DNA from: Aristolochia californica
Taxonomy: Eukaryota > Streptophyta > Magnoliopsida > Piperales > Aristolochiaceae
Direction: 5' to 3'
DNA: 64,000 bases
Assembly (NCBI GenBank): GCA_029961685.1
Contig: JARWKL010000056.1
Location: 1 to 64,000 of the forward strand
In this document: piece by piece, positions 50,291-63,550 of the stretch
Numbering within the stretch: the first letter of the stretch is position 1
How the letters are laid out: every line of letters begins with the position of its first letter
The notes under the pieces: generated by a model
Seen by the model: only the letters and a program-made list of their open reading frames with translations
Told to the model about the DNA's origin: nothing
Databases searched by the model: none
Program-made: the position numbers and the translations under genes

Positions 50291-52942
50291 GTGTTTTAAA
50301 AATGGATATGCATGCTTGAAACATGTTAAAGATGCAAATGGCCTATGGATCCAAAGCTTTTAAAGAGAATAACATACGCTCATTAAATTATCTAGTGAAC
50401 GTGCGGTGGGATATTTACCAGAGTCAAACAAGCCATTATTTTGCCCGTTTGCAAAAAGCTGACCTAACAATCATAGATGATTGTAAAGTGATTTTTCATT
50501 CGTAACGGGATGTATTATTGTAAGAAATGACTTACGGGTTGGGAGTCAACACTCAATTAAAAATCCCCCGCCTCCCCCTTTTCCCGACGATTGCAAAACC
50601 TGAGAACTAAAAACTGAAAAGACCTCACAATCCTGAAAAATCATAGACACTCTTTGGAATTATATCTCTCCACATTTGTGCATTGTGCATCTCCATTTTA
50701 GATGTACACTTTTTTATTAAATCAAAATTTCTAGTTTTTCGTTCTCCCTTCATGCCATAAACAAAAAAAAGGTAAATAGATCACAAAAAAAAATGTAAAT
50801 TTTAGAGTTTATGTATGGGAAAAAATGTAAGTAATGAAAATTTATTCACACACCACAACTGAACACAAAATTTTGTTATCCAAGTTTGGGAAATTCCACT
50901 AGTTCAACCCTAATAGCTTGAAATTTAACAAAAAAGAGAACTCTTCTAGACGTGTTTTAAAATGGATATGCATGCTTGAAACATGTTAAAGTTGAAAATG
51001 ACCTATGGATCCAAAGCTTTTAATGAGAATAACAAACACTCATTAAATTCAGAAGTGAACGTGCGGCGGGATATTTACCTAACAAGCCATTATTTTGTCC
51101 GTTTTCAAAAAGCTGACCTAACAATCATAGATGATTGTAATGTGATTTACCGTGAGTAACGGGCTATATTTTTGTAAGAAATGACATACGGAATGGGAGT
51201 CAACAGTCAGTTAAAAACACCACACCTCCTCGTTTTCCCGACGATTGCAAATCCTGAGATACAAAAACTAAAAAGATCTAAATTACAAACACTCATTGGA
51301 ATTATCTCTCTCTTCATTTGTGCACTGTGCGTCTCCATTTTAGATGTACACTTTTTTCTTAAATCAAAACTTTGAGTTTTCGCTCTCCCTTGATCCCGTA
51401 AACAAAAAAAGGCAAATAGATCACAGCAAAATGAAAATTTTTGAGTTTATGTATGGTAAAATTTTAAAACAATAACAAATGTAAGTAAAGAAAATTTATT
51501 AACACACCAAAAATTAACACAAAACTTTTGTTATCCAAGTTTGGGAAATTCCACTAGTTCAGCCCTAATAGCTTGGAATTTTACAAGAAAGAGATTTGTT
51601 CCACACGTGTTTTAAAAATGGATATGCAAGCTTGAAACATGTTAAAGATGCAAATGACCTATGGATCCAAAGCTTTTAAAGAGAATAACAAACACTCATT
51701 AAATTATCAATGAACGTGCGGTGGGATATTTACCAGAATCAAACTAGCCATTATTTTGCCAGTTCACAAAAAGCTTACCGAACAATCATAGATGATTGTA
51801 AAGTGATTTATCATCCGTAACGGGCTATATTTTTGTAAGAAATGACTTACGGATTGGGAGTCAACACTCAGTTAAAAACACCCCGCCTCCCCCTTTTCCC
51901 GAAGATTGTAAAACCTGAGATATAAAAACTAAAAAGAGCTTAAATTCCCTAAAAATTACAGACACTCATTGGAATTATCACTCTCTTCATTTGTGCACTG
52001 TGCGTCTCCATTTTAGATGTACACTTTTTTCTTAAATCAAAACTTTGAGTTTTCACTCTCCCTTGATCCCGTAAACAAAAAAAGGCAAATAGATCACAGC
52101 AAAATGAAAATTTTTGAGTTTATGTATGGAAAAATTTTAAAACAATAACAAATGTAAGTTAAGAAAATTTATTCACACACCAAAAATTAACACAAAACTT
52201 TTGTTATCCAAGTTTGGGAAATTCCACTAGTCCAACCCTAATAGCTTGGAATTTTACAAGAAAGTGATTTGTTCCACACGTGTTTTAAAAATGGATATGC
52301 AAGCTTGAAACATGTTAAAGATGCAAATGACCTATGGATCCAAAGCTTTTAAAGAGAATAACAAACACTCATTAAATTATCAATGAACGTGCGGTGGGAT
52401 ATTTACCAGAATCAAACTAGCCATTATTTTGCCAGTTCACAAAAAGCTTACCGAACAATCATAGATGATTGTAAAGTGATTTATCATCCGTAACGGGCTA
52501 TATTTTTGTAAGAAATGACTTACGGATTGGGAGTCAACACTCAGTTGAAAACACCCCGCCTCCCCATTTTCCCGAAGATTGTAAAACCTGAGATATAAAA
52601 ACTAAAAAAAGCTTAAATTCCCTAAAAATTACAGACACTCATTGGAATTATCTCTCTCTACATTTGTGCACCGTCCATCTCCATTTTAGATGTACACTTT
52701 TTTCTTAAATCAAAACTTTGAGTTTTCTCTCTCCCTTCATCCCGTAAACAAAAAAAGGCAAATATATCACAGCAAAATGAAAATTTTTGAGTTTATGTAT
52801 GGAAACAATAACAAATGTAAGTAAAGAAAACTTATTCACACACCAAAAATTAACACAAAACTTTTGTTATCCAAGTTTGGGAAATTCCACTTGTTCAACC
52901 CTAATAGCTCGGAATTTTACAAGAAAGAGATTTGTTCCACAC
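50291..52942 (+). repeat. HOR unit 20 (2652 bp, type Q')
   Basis: Monomers: A 50291-50951, B 50952-51606, C 51607-52279, D 52280-52942. First Q' unit. T at 50313 changes GCAAGCTTG to GCATGCTTG, removing a HindIII site and creating the SphI site that monomer B always has at this position. Otherwise type Q. Confidence 0.96.
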
Positions 52943-55594
52943 GTGTTTTAAAAATGGATATGCATGCTTGAAACATGTTAAAGATGCAAATGGCCTATGG
53001 ATCCAAAGCTTTTAAAGAGAATAACATACGCTCATTAAATTATCTAGTGAACGTGCGGTGGGATATTTACCAGAGTCAAACAAGCCATTATTTTGCCCGT
53101 TTGCAAAAAGCTGACCTAACAATCATAGATGATTGTAAAGTGATTTTTCATTCGTAACGGGATGTATTATTGTAAGAAATGACTTACGGGTTGGGAGTCA
53201 ACACTCAATTAAAAATCCCCCGCCTCCCCCTTTTCCCGACGATTGCAAAACCTGAGAACTAAAAACTGAAAAGACCTCACAATCCTGAAAAATCATAGAC
53301 ACTCTTTGGAATTATATCTCTCCACATTTGTGCATTGTGCATCTCCATTTTAGATGTACACTTTTTTATTAAATCAAAATTTCTAGTTTTTCGTTCTCCC
53401 TTCATGCCATAAACAAAAAAAAGGTAAATAGATCACAAAAAAAAATGTAAATTTTAGAGTTTATGTATGGGAAAAAATGTAAGTAATGAAAATTTATTCA
53501 CACACCACAACTGAACACAAAATTTTGTTATCCAAGTTTGGGAAATTCCACTAGTTCAACCCTAATAGCTTGAAATTTAACAAAAAAGAGAACTCTTCTA
53601 GACGTGTTTTAAAATGGATATGCATGCTTGAAACATGTTAAAGTTGAAAATGACCTATGGATCCAAAGCTTTTAATGAGAATAACAAACACTCATTAAAT
53701 TCAGAAGTGAACGTGCGGCGGGATATTTACCTAACAAGCCATTATTTTGTCCGTTTTCAAAAAGCTGACCTAACAATCATAGATGATTGTAATGTGATTT
53801 ACCGTGAGTAACGGGCTATATTTTTGTAAGAAATGACATACGGAATGGGAGTCAACAGTCAGTTAAAAACACCACACCTCCTCGTTTTCCCGACGATTGC
53901 AAATCCTGAGATACAAAAACTAAAAAGATCTAAATTACAAACACTCATTGGAATTATCTCTCTCTTCATTTGTGCACTGTGCGTCTCCATTTTAGATGTA
54001 CACTTTTTTCTTAAATCAAAACTTTGAGTTTTCGCTCTCCCTTGATCCCGTAAACAAAAAAAGGCAAATAGATCACAGCAAAATGAAAATTTTTGAGTTT
54101 ATGTATGGTAAAATTTTAAAACAATAACAAATGTAAGTAAAGAAAATTTATTAACACACCAAAAATTAACACAAAACTTTTGTTATCCAAGTTTGGGAAA
54201 TTCCACTAGTTCAGCCCTAATAGCTTGGAATTTTACAAGAAAGAGATTTGTTCCACACGTGTTTTAAAAATGGATATGCAAGCTTGAAACATGTTAAAGA
54301 TGCAAATGACCTATGGATCCAAAGCTTTTAAAGAGAATAACAAACACTCATTAAATTATCAATGAACGTGCGGTGGGATATTTACCAGAATCAAACTAGC
54401 CATTATTTTGCCAGTTCACAAAAAGCTTACCGAACAATCATAGATGATTGTAAAGTGATTTATCATCCGTAACGGGCTATATTTTTGTAAGAAATGACTT
54501 ACGGATTGGGAGTCAACACTCAGTTAAAAACACCCCGCCTCCCCCTTTTCCCGAAGATTGTAAAACCTGAGATATAAAAACTAAAAAGAGCTTAAATTCC
54601 CTAAAAATTACAGACACTCATTGGAATTATCACTCTCTTCATTTGTGCACTGTGCGTCTCCATTTTAGATGTACACTTTTTTCTTAAATCAAAACTTTGA
54701 GTTTTCACTCTCCCTTGATCCCGTAAACAAAAAAAGGCAAATAGATCACAGCAAAATGAAAATTTTTGAGTTTATGTATGGAAAAATTTTAAAACAATAA
54801 CAAATGTAAGTTAAGAAAATTTATTCACACACCAAAAATTAACACAAAACTTTTGTTATCCAAGTTTGGGAAATTCCACTAGTCCAACCCTAATAGCTTG
54901 GAATTTTACAAGAAAGTGATTTGTTCCACACGTGTTTTAAAAATGGATATGCAAGCTTGAAACATGTTAAAGATGCAAATGACCTATGGATCCAAAGCTT
55001 TTAAAGAGAATAACAAACACTCATTAAATTATCAATGAACGTGCGGTGGGATATTTACCAGAATCAAACTAGCCATTATTTTGCCAGTTCACAAAAAGCT
55101 TACCGAACAATCATAGATGATTGTAAAGTGATTTATCATCCGTAACGGGCTATATTTTTGTAAGAAATGACTTACGGATTGGGAGTCAACACTCAGTTGA
55201 AAACACCCCGCCTCCCCATTTTCCCGAAGATTGTAAAACCTGAGATATAAAAACTAAAAAAAGCTTAAATTCCCTAAAAATTACAGACACTCATTGGAAT
55301 TATCTCTCTCTACATTTGTGCACCGTCCATCTCCATTTTAGATGTACACTTTTTTCTTAAATCAAAACTTTGAGTTTTCTCTCTCCCTTCATCCCGTAAA
55401 CAAAAAAAGGCAAATATATCACAGCAAAATGAAAATTTTTGAGTTTATGTATGGAAACAATAACAAATGTAAGTAAAGAAAACTTATTCACACACCAAAA
55501 ATTAACACAAAACTTTTGTTATCCAAGTTTGGGAAATTCCACTTGTTCAACCCTAATAGCTCGGAATTTTACAAGAAAGAGATTTGTTCCACAC
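52943..55594 (+). repeat. HOR unit 21 (2652 bp, type Q')
   Basis: Monomers: A 52943-53603, B 53604-54258, C 54259-54931, D 54932-55594. Q' marker T at 52965. Confidence 0.96.
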
Positions 55595-58246
55595 GTGTTT
55601 TAAAAATGGATATGCATGCTTGAAACATGTTAAAGATGCAAATGGCCTATGGATCCAAAGCTTTTAAAGAGAATAACATACGCTCATTAAATTATCTAGT
55701 GAACGTGCGGTGGGATATTTACCAGAGTCAAACAAGCCATTATTTTGCCCGTTTGCAAAAAGCTGACCTAACAATCATAGATGATTGTAAAGTGATTTTT
55801 CATTCGTAACGGGATGTATTATTGTAAGAAATGACTTACGGGTTGGGAGTCAACACTCAATTAAAAATCCCCCGCCTCCCCCTTTTCCCGACGATTGCAA
55901 AACCTGAGAACTAAAAACTGAAAAGACCTCACAATCCTGAAAAATCATAGACACTCTTTGGAATTATATCTCTCCACATTTGTGCATTGTGCATCTCCAT
56001 TTTAGATGTACACTTTTTTATTAAATCAAAATTTCTAGTTTTTCGTTCTCCCTTCATGCCATAAACAAAAAAAAGGTAAATAGATCACAAAAAAAAATGT
56101 AAATTTTAGAGTTTATGTATGGGAAAAAATGTAAGTAATGAAAATTTATTCACACACCACAACTGAACACAAAATTTTGTTATCCAAGTTTGGGAAATTC
56201 CACTAGTTCAACCCTAATAGCTTGAAATTTAACAAAAAAGAGAACTCTTCTAGACGTGTTTTAAAATGGATATGCATGCTTGAAACATGTTAAAGTTGAA
56301 AATGACCTATGGATCCAAAGCTTTTAATGAGAATAACAAACACTCATTAAATTCAGAAGTGAACGTGCGGCGGGATATTTACCTAACAAGCCATTATTTT
56401 GTCCGTTTTCAAAAAGCTGACCTAACAATCATAGATGATTGTAATGTGATTTACCGTGAGTAACGGGCTATATTTTTGTAAGAAATGACATACGGAATGG
56501 GAGTCAACAGTCAGTTAAAAACACCACACCTCCTCGTTTTCCCGACGATTGCAAATCCTGAGATACAAAAACTAAAAAGATCTAAATTACAAACACTCAT
56601 TGGAATTATCTCTCTCTTCATTTGTGCACTGTGCGTCTCCATTTTAGATGTACACTTTTTTCTTAAATCAAAACTTTGAGTTTTCGCTCTCCCTTGATCC
56701 CGTAAACAAAAAAAGGCAAATAGATCACAGCAAAATGAAAATTTTTGAGTTTATGTATGGTAAAATTTTAAAACAATAACAAATGTAAGTAAAGAAAATT
56801 TATTAACACACCAAAAATTAACACAAAACTTTTGTTATCCAAGTTTGGGAAATTCCACTAGTTCAGCCCTAATAGCTTGGAATTTTACAAGAAAGAGATT
56901 TGTTCCACACGTGTTTTAAAAATGGATATGCAAGCTTGAAACATGTTAAAGATGCAAATGACCTATGGATCCAAAGCTTTTAAAGAGAATAACAAACACT
57001 CATTAAATTATCAATGAACGTGCGGTGGGATATTTACCAGAATCAAACTAGCCATTATTTTGCCAGTTCACAAAAAGCTTACCGAACAATCATAGATGAT
57101 TGTAAAGTGATTTATCATCCGTAACGGGCTATATTTTTGTAAGAAATGACTTACGGATTGGGAGTCAACACTCAGTTAAAAACACCCCGCCTCCCCCTTT
57201 TCCCGAAGATTGTAAAACCTGAGATATAAAAACTAAAAAGAGCTTAAATTCCCTAAAAATTACAGACACTCATTGGAATTATCACTCTCTTCATTTGTGC
57301 ACTGTGCGTCTCCATTTTAGATGTACACTTTTTTCTTAAATCAAAACTTTGAGTTTTCACTCTCCCTTGATCCCGTAAACAAAAAAAGGCAAATAGATCA
57401 CAGCAAAATGAAAATTTTTGAGTTTATGTATGGAAAAATTTTAAAACAATAACAAATGTAAGTTAAGAAAATTTATTCACACACCAAAAATTAACACAAA
57501 ACTTTTGTTATCCAAGTTTGGGAAATTCCACTAGTCCAACCCTAATAGCTTGGAATTTTACAAGAAAGTGATTTGTTCCACACGTGTTTTAAAAATGGAT
57601 ATGCAAGCTTGAAACATGTTAAAGATGCAAATGACCTATGGATCCAAAGCTTTTAAAGAGAATAACAAACACTCATTAAATTATCAATGAACGTGCGGTG
57701 GGATATTTACCAGAATCAAACTAGCCATTATTTTGCCAGTTCACAAAAAGCTTACCGAACAATCATAGATGATTGTAAAGTGATTTATCATCCGTAACGG
57801 GCTATATTTTTGTAAGAAATGACTTACGGATTGGGAGTCAACACTCAGTTGAAAACACCCCGCCTCCCCATTTTCCCGAAGATTGTAAAACCTGAGATAT
57901 AAAAACTAAAAAAAGCTTAAATTCCCTAAAAATTACAGACACTCATTGGAATTATCTCTCTCTACATTTGTGCACCGTCCATCTCCATTTTAGATGTACA
58001 CTTTTTTCTTAAATCAAAACTTTGAGTTTTCTCTCTCCCTTCATCCCGTAAACAAAAAAAGGCAAATATATCACAGCAAAATGAAAATTTTTGAGTTTAT
58101 GTATGGAAACAATAACAAATGTAAGTAAAGAAAACTTATTCACACACCAAAAATTAACACAAAACTTTTGTTATCCAAGTTTGGGAAATTCCACTTGTTC
58201 AACCCTAATAGCTCGGAATTTTACAAGAAAGAGATTTGTTCCACAC
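55595..58246 (+). repeat. HOR unit 22 (2652 bp, type Q')
   Basis: Monomers: A 55595-56255, B 56256-56910, C 56911-57583, D 57584-58246. Q' marker T at 55617. Confidence 0.96.
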
Positions 58247-60898
58247 GTGTTTTAAAAATGGATATGCATGCTTGAAACATGTTAAAGATGCAAATGGCCT
58301 ATGGATCCAAAGCTTTTAAAGAGAATAACATACGCTCATTAAATTATCTAGTGAACGTGCGGTGGGATATTTACCAGAGTCAAACAAGCCATTATTTTGC
58401 CCGTTTGCAAAAAGCTGACCTAACAATCATAGATGATTGTAAAGTGATTTTTCATTCGTAACGGGATGTATTATTGTAAGAAATGACTTACGGGTTGGGA
58501 GTCAACACTCAATTAAAAATCCCCCGCCTCCCCCTTTTCCCGACGATTGCAAAACCTGAGAACTAAAAACTGAAAAGACCTCACAATCCTGAAAAATCAT
58601 AGACACTCTTTGGAATTATATCTCTCCACATTTGTGCATTGTGCATCTCCATTTTAGATGTACACTTTTTTATTAAATCAAAATTTCTAGTTTTTCGTTC
58701 TCCCTTCATGCCATAAACAAAAAAAAGGTAAATAGATCACAAAAAAAAATGTAAATTTTAGAGTTTATGTATGGGAAAAAATGTAAGTAATGAAAATTTA
58801 TTCACACACCACAACTGAACACAAAATTTTGTTATCCAAGTTTGGGAAATTCCACTAGTTCAACCCTAATAGCTTGAAATTTAACAAAAAAGAGAACTCT
58901 TCTAGACGTGTTTTAAAATGGATATGCATGCTTGAAACATGTTAAAGTTGAAAATGACCTATGGATCCAAAGCTTTTAATGAGAATAACAAACACTCATT
59001 AAATTCAGAAGTGAACGTGCGGCGGGATATTTACCTAACAAGCCATTATTTTGTCCGTTTTCAAAAAGCTGACCTAACAATCATAGATGATTGTAATGTG
59101 ATTTACCGTGAGTAACGGGCTATATTTTTGTAAGAAATGACATACGGAATGGGAGTCAACAGTCAGTTAAAAACACCACACCTCCTCGTTTTCCCGACGA
59201 TTGCAAATCCTGAGATACAAAAACTAAAAAGATCTAAATTACAAACACTCATTGGAATTATCTCTCTCTTCATTTGTGCACTGTGCGTCTCCATTTTAGA
59301 TGTACACTTTTTTCTTAAATCAAAACTTTGAGTTTTCGCTCTCCCTTGATCCCGTAAACAAAAAAAGGCAAATAGATCACAGCAAAATGAAAATTTTTGA
59401 GTTTATGTATGGTAAAATTTTAAAACAATAACAAATGTAAGTAAAGAAAATTTATTAACACACCAAAAATTAACACAAAACTTTTGTTATCCAAGTTTGG
59501 GAAATTCCACTAGTTCAGCCCTAATAGCTTGGAATTTTACAAGAAAGAGATTTGTTCCACACGTGTTTTAAAAATGGATATGCAAGCTTGAAACATGTTA
59601 AAGATGCAAATGACCTATGGATCCAAAGCTTTTAAAGAGAATAACAAACACTCATTAAATTATCAATGAACGTGCGGTGGGATATTTACCAGAATCAAAC
59701 TAGCCATTATTTTGCCAGTTCACAAAAAGCTTACCGAACAATCATAGATGATTGTAAAGTGATTTATCATCCGTAACGGGCTATATTTTTGTAAGAAATG
59801 ACTTACGGATTGGGAGTCAACACTCAGTTAAAAACACCCCGCCTCCCCCTTTTCCCGAAGATTGTAAAACCTGAGATATAAAAACTAAAAAGAGCTTAAA
59901 TTCCCTAAAAATTACAGACACTCATTGGAATTATCACTCTCTTCATTTGTGCACTGTGCGTCTCCATTTTAGATGTACACTTTTTTCTTAAATCAAAACT
60001 TTGAGTTTTCACTCTCCCTTGATCCCGTAAACAAAAAAAGGCAAATAGATCACAGCAAAATGAAAATTTTTGAGTTTATGTATGGAAAAATTTTAAAACA
60101 ATAACAAATGTAAGTTAAGAAAATTTATTCACACACCAAAAATTAACACAAAACTTTTGTTATCCAAGTTTGGGAAATTCCACTAGTCCAACCCTAATAG
60201 CTTGGAATTTTACAAGAAAGTGATTTGTTCCACACGTGTTTTAAAAATGGATATGCAAGCTTGAAACATGTTAAAGATGCAAATGACCTATGGATCCAAA
60301 GCTTTTAAAGAGAATAACAAACACTCATTAAATTATCAATGAACGTGCGGTGGGATATTTACCAGAATCAAACTAGCCATTATTTTGCCAGTTCACAAAA
60401 AGCTTACCGAACAATCATAGATGATTGTAAAGTGATTTATCATCCGTAACGGGCTATATTTTTGTAAGAAATGACTTACGGATTGGGAGTCAACACTCAG
60501 TTGAAAACACCCCGCCTCCCCATTTTCCCGAAGATTGTAAAACCTGAGATATAAAAACTAAAAAAAGCTTAAATTCCCTAAAAATTACAGACACTCATTG
60601 GAATTATCTCTCTCTACATTTGTGCACCGTCCATCTCCATTTTAGATGTACACTTTTTTCTTAAATCAAAACTTTGAGTTTTCTCTCTCCCTTCATCCCG
60701 TAAACAAAAAAAGGCAAATATATCACAGCAAAATGAAAATTTTTGAGTTTATGTATGGAAACAATAACAAATGTAAGTAAAGAAAACTTATTCACACACC
60801 AAAAATTAACACAAAACTTTTGTTATCCAAGTTTGGGAAATTCCACTTGTTCAACCCTAATAGCTCGGAATTTTACAAGAAAGAGATTTGTTCCACAC
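58247..60898 (+). repeat. HOR unit 23 (2652 bp, type Q')
   Basis: Monomers: A 58247-58907, B 58908-59562, C 59563-60235, D 60236-60898. Q' marker T at 58269. Confidence 0.96.
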
Positions 60899-63550
60899 GT
60901 GTTTTAAAAATGGATATGCATGCTTGAAACATGTTAAAGATGCAAATGGCCTATGGATCCAAAGCTTTTAAAGAGAATAACATACGCTCATTAAATTATC
61001 TAGTGAACGTGCGGTGGGATATTTACCAGAGTCAAACAAGCCATTATTTTGCCCGTTTGCAAAAAGCTGACCTAACAATCATAGATGATTGTAAAGTGAT
61101 TTTTCATTCGTAACGGGATGTATTATTGTAAGAAATGACTTACGGGTTGGGAGTCAACACTCAATTAAAAATCCCCCGCCTCCCCCTTTTCCCGACGATT
61201 GCAAAACCTGAGAACTAAAAACTGAAAAGACCTCACAATCCTGAAAAATCATAGACACTCTTTGGAATTATATCTCTCCACATTTGTGCATTGTGCATCT
61301 CCATTTTAGATGTACACTTTTTTATTAAATCAAAATTTCTAGTTTTTCGTTCTCCCTTCATGCCATAAACAAAAAAAAGGTAAATAGATCACAAAAAAAA
61401 ATGTAAATTTTAGAGTTTATGTATGGGAAAAAATGTAAGTAATGAAAATTTATTCACACACCACAACTGAACACAAAATTTTGTTATCCAAGTTTGGGAA
61501 ATTCCACTAGTTCAACCCTAATAGCTTGAAATTTAACAAAAAAGAGAACTCTTCTAGACGTGTTTTAAAATGGATATGCATGCTTGAAACATGTTAAAGT
61601 TGAAAATGACCTATGGATCCAAAGCTTTTAATGAGAATAACAAACACTCATTAAATTCAGAAGTGAACGTGCGGCGGGATATTTACCTAACAAGCCATTA
61701 TTTTGTCCGTTTTCAAAAAGCTGACCTAACAATCATAGATGATTGTAATGTGATTTACCGTGAGTAACGGGCTATATTTTTGTAAGAAATGACATACGGA
61801 ATGGGAGTCAACAGTCAGTTAAAAACACCACACCTCCTCGTTTTCCCGACGATTGCAAATCCTGAGATACAAAAACTAAAAAGATCTAAATTACAAACAC
61901 TCATTGGAATTATCTCTCTCTTCATTTGTGCACTGTGCGTCTCCATTTTAGATGTACACTTTTTTCTTAAATCAAAACTTTGAGTTTTCGCTCTCCCTTG
62001 ATCCCGTAAACAAAAAAAGGCAAATAGATCACAGCAAAATGAAAATTTTTGAGTTTATGTATGGTAAAATTTTAAAACAATAACAAATGTAAGTAAAGAA
62101 AATTTATTAACACACCAAAAATTAACACAAAACTTTTGTTATCCAAGTTTGGGAAATTCCACTAGTTCAGCCCTAATAGCTTGGAATTTTACAAGAAAGA
62201 GATTTGTTCCACACGTGTTTTAAAAATGGATATGCAAGCTTGAAACATGTTAAAGATGCAAATGACCTATGGATCCAAAGCTTTTAAAGAGAATAACAAA
62301 CACTCATTAAATTATCAATGAACGTGCGGTGGGATATTTACCAGAATCAAACTAGCCATTATTTTGCCAGTTCACAAAAAGCTTACCGAACAATCATAGA
62401 TGATTGTAAAGTGATTTATCATCCGTAACGGGCTATATTTTTGTAAGAAATGACTTACGGATTGGGAGTCAACACTCAGTTAAAAACACCCCGCCTCCCC
62501 CTTTTCCCGAAGATTGTAAAACCTGAGATATAAAAACTAAAAAGAGCTTAAATTCCCTAAAAATTACAGACACTCATTGGAATTATCACTCTCTTCATTT
62601 GTGCACTGTGCGTCTCCATTTTAGATGTACACTTTTTTCTTAAATCAAAACTTTGAGTTTTCACTCTCCCTTGATCCCGTAAACAAAAAAAGGCAAATAG
62701 ATCACAGCAAAATGAAAATTTTTGAGTTTATGTATGGAAAAATTTTAAAACAATAACAAATGTAAGTTAAGAAAATTTATTCACACACCAAAAATTAACA
62801 CAAAACTTTTGTTATCCAAGTTTGGGAAATTCCACTAGTCCAACCCTAATAGCTTGGAATTTTACAAGAAAGTGATTTGTTCCACACGTGTTTTAAAAAT
62901 GGATATGCAAGCTTGAAACATGTTAAAGATGCAAATGACCTATGGATCCAAAGCTTTTAAAGAGAATAACAAACACTCATTAAATTATCAATGAACGTGC
63001 GGTGGGATATTTACCAGAATCAAACTAGCCATTATTTTGCCAGTTCACAAAAAGCTTACCGAACAATCATAGATGATTGTAAAGTGATTTATCATCCGTA
63101 ACGGGCTATATTTTTGTAAGAAATGACTTACGGATTGGGAGTCAACACTCAGTTGAAAACACCCCGCCTCCCCATTTTCCCGAAGATTGTAAAACCTGAG
63201 ATATAAAAACTAAAAAAAGCTTAAATTCCCTAAAAATTACAGACACTCATTGGAATTATCTCTCTCTACATTTGTGCACCGTCCATCTCCATTTTAGATG
63301 TACACTTTTTTCTTAAATCAAAACTTTGAGTTTTCTCTCTCCCTTCATCCCGTAAACAAAAAAAGGCAAATATATCACAGCAAAATGAAAATTTTTGAGT
63401 TTATGTATGGAAACAATAACAAATGTAAGTAAAGAAAACTTATTCACACACCAAAAATTAACACAAAACTTTTGTTATCCAAGTTTGGGAAATTCCACTT
63501 GTTCAACCCTAATAGCTCGGAATTTTACAAGAAAGAGATTTGTTCCACAC
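60899..63550 (+). repeat. HOR unit 24 (2652 bp, type Q')
   Basis: Monomers: A 60899-61559, B 61560-62214, C 62215-62887, D 62888-63550. Q' marker T at 60921. Confidence 0.96.
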
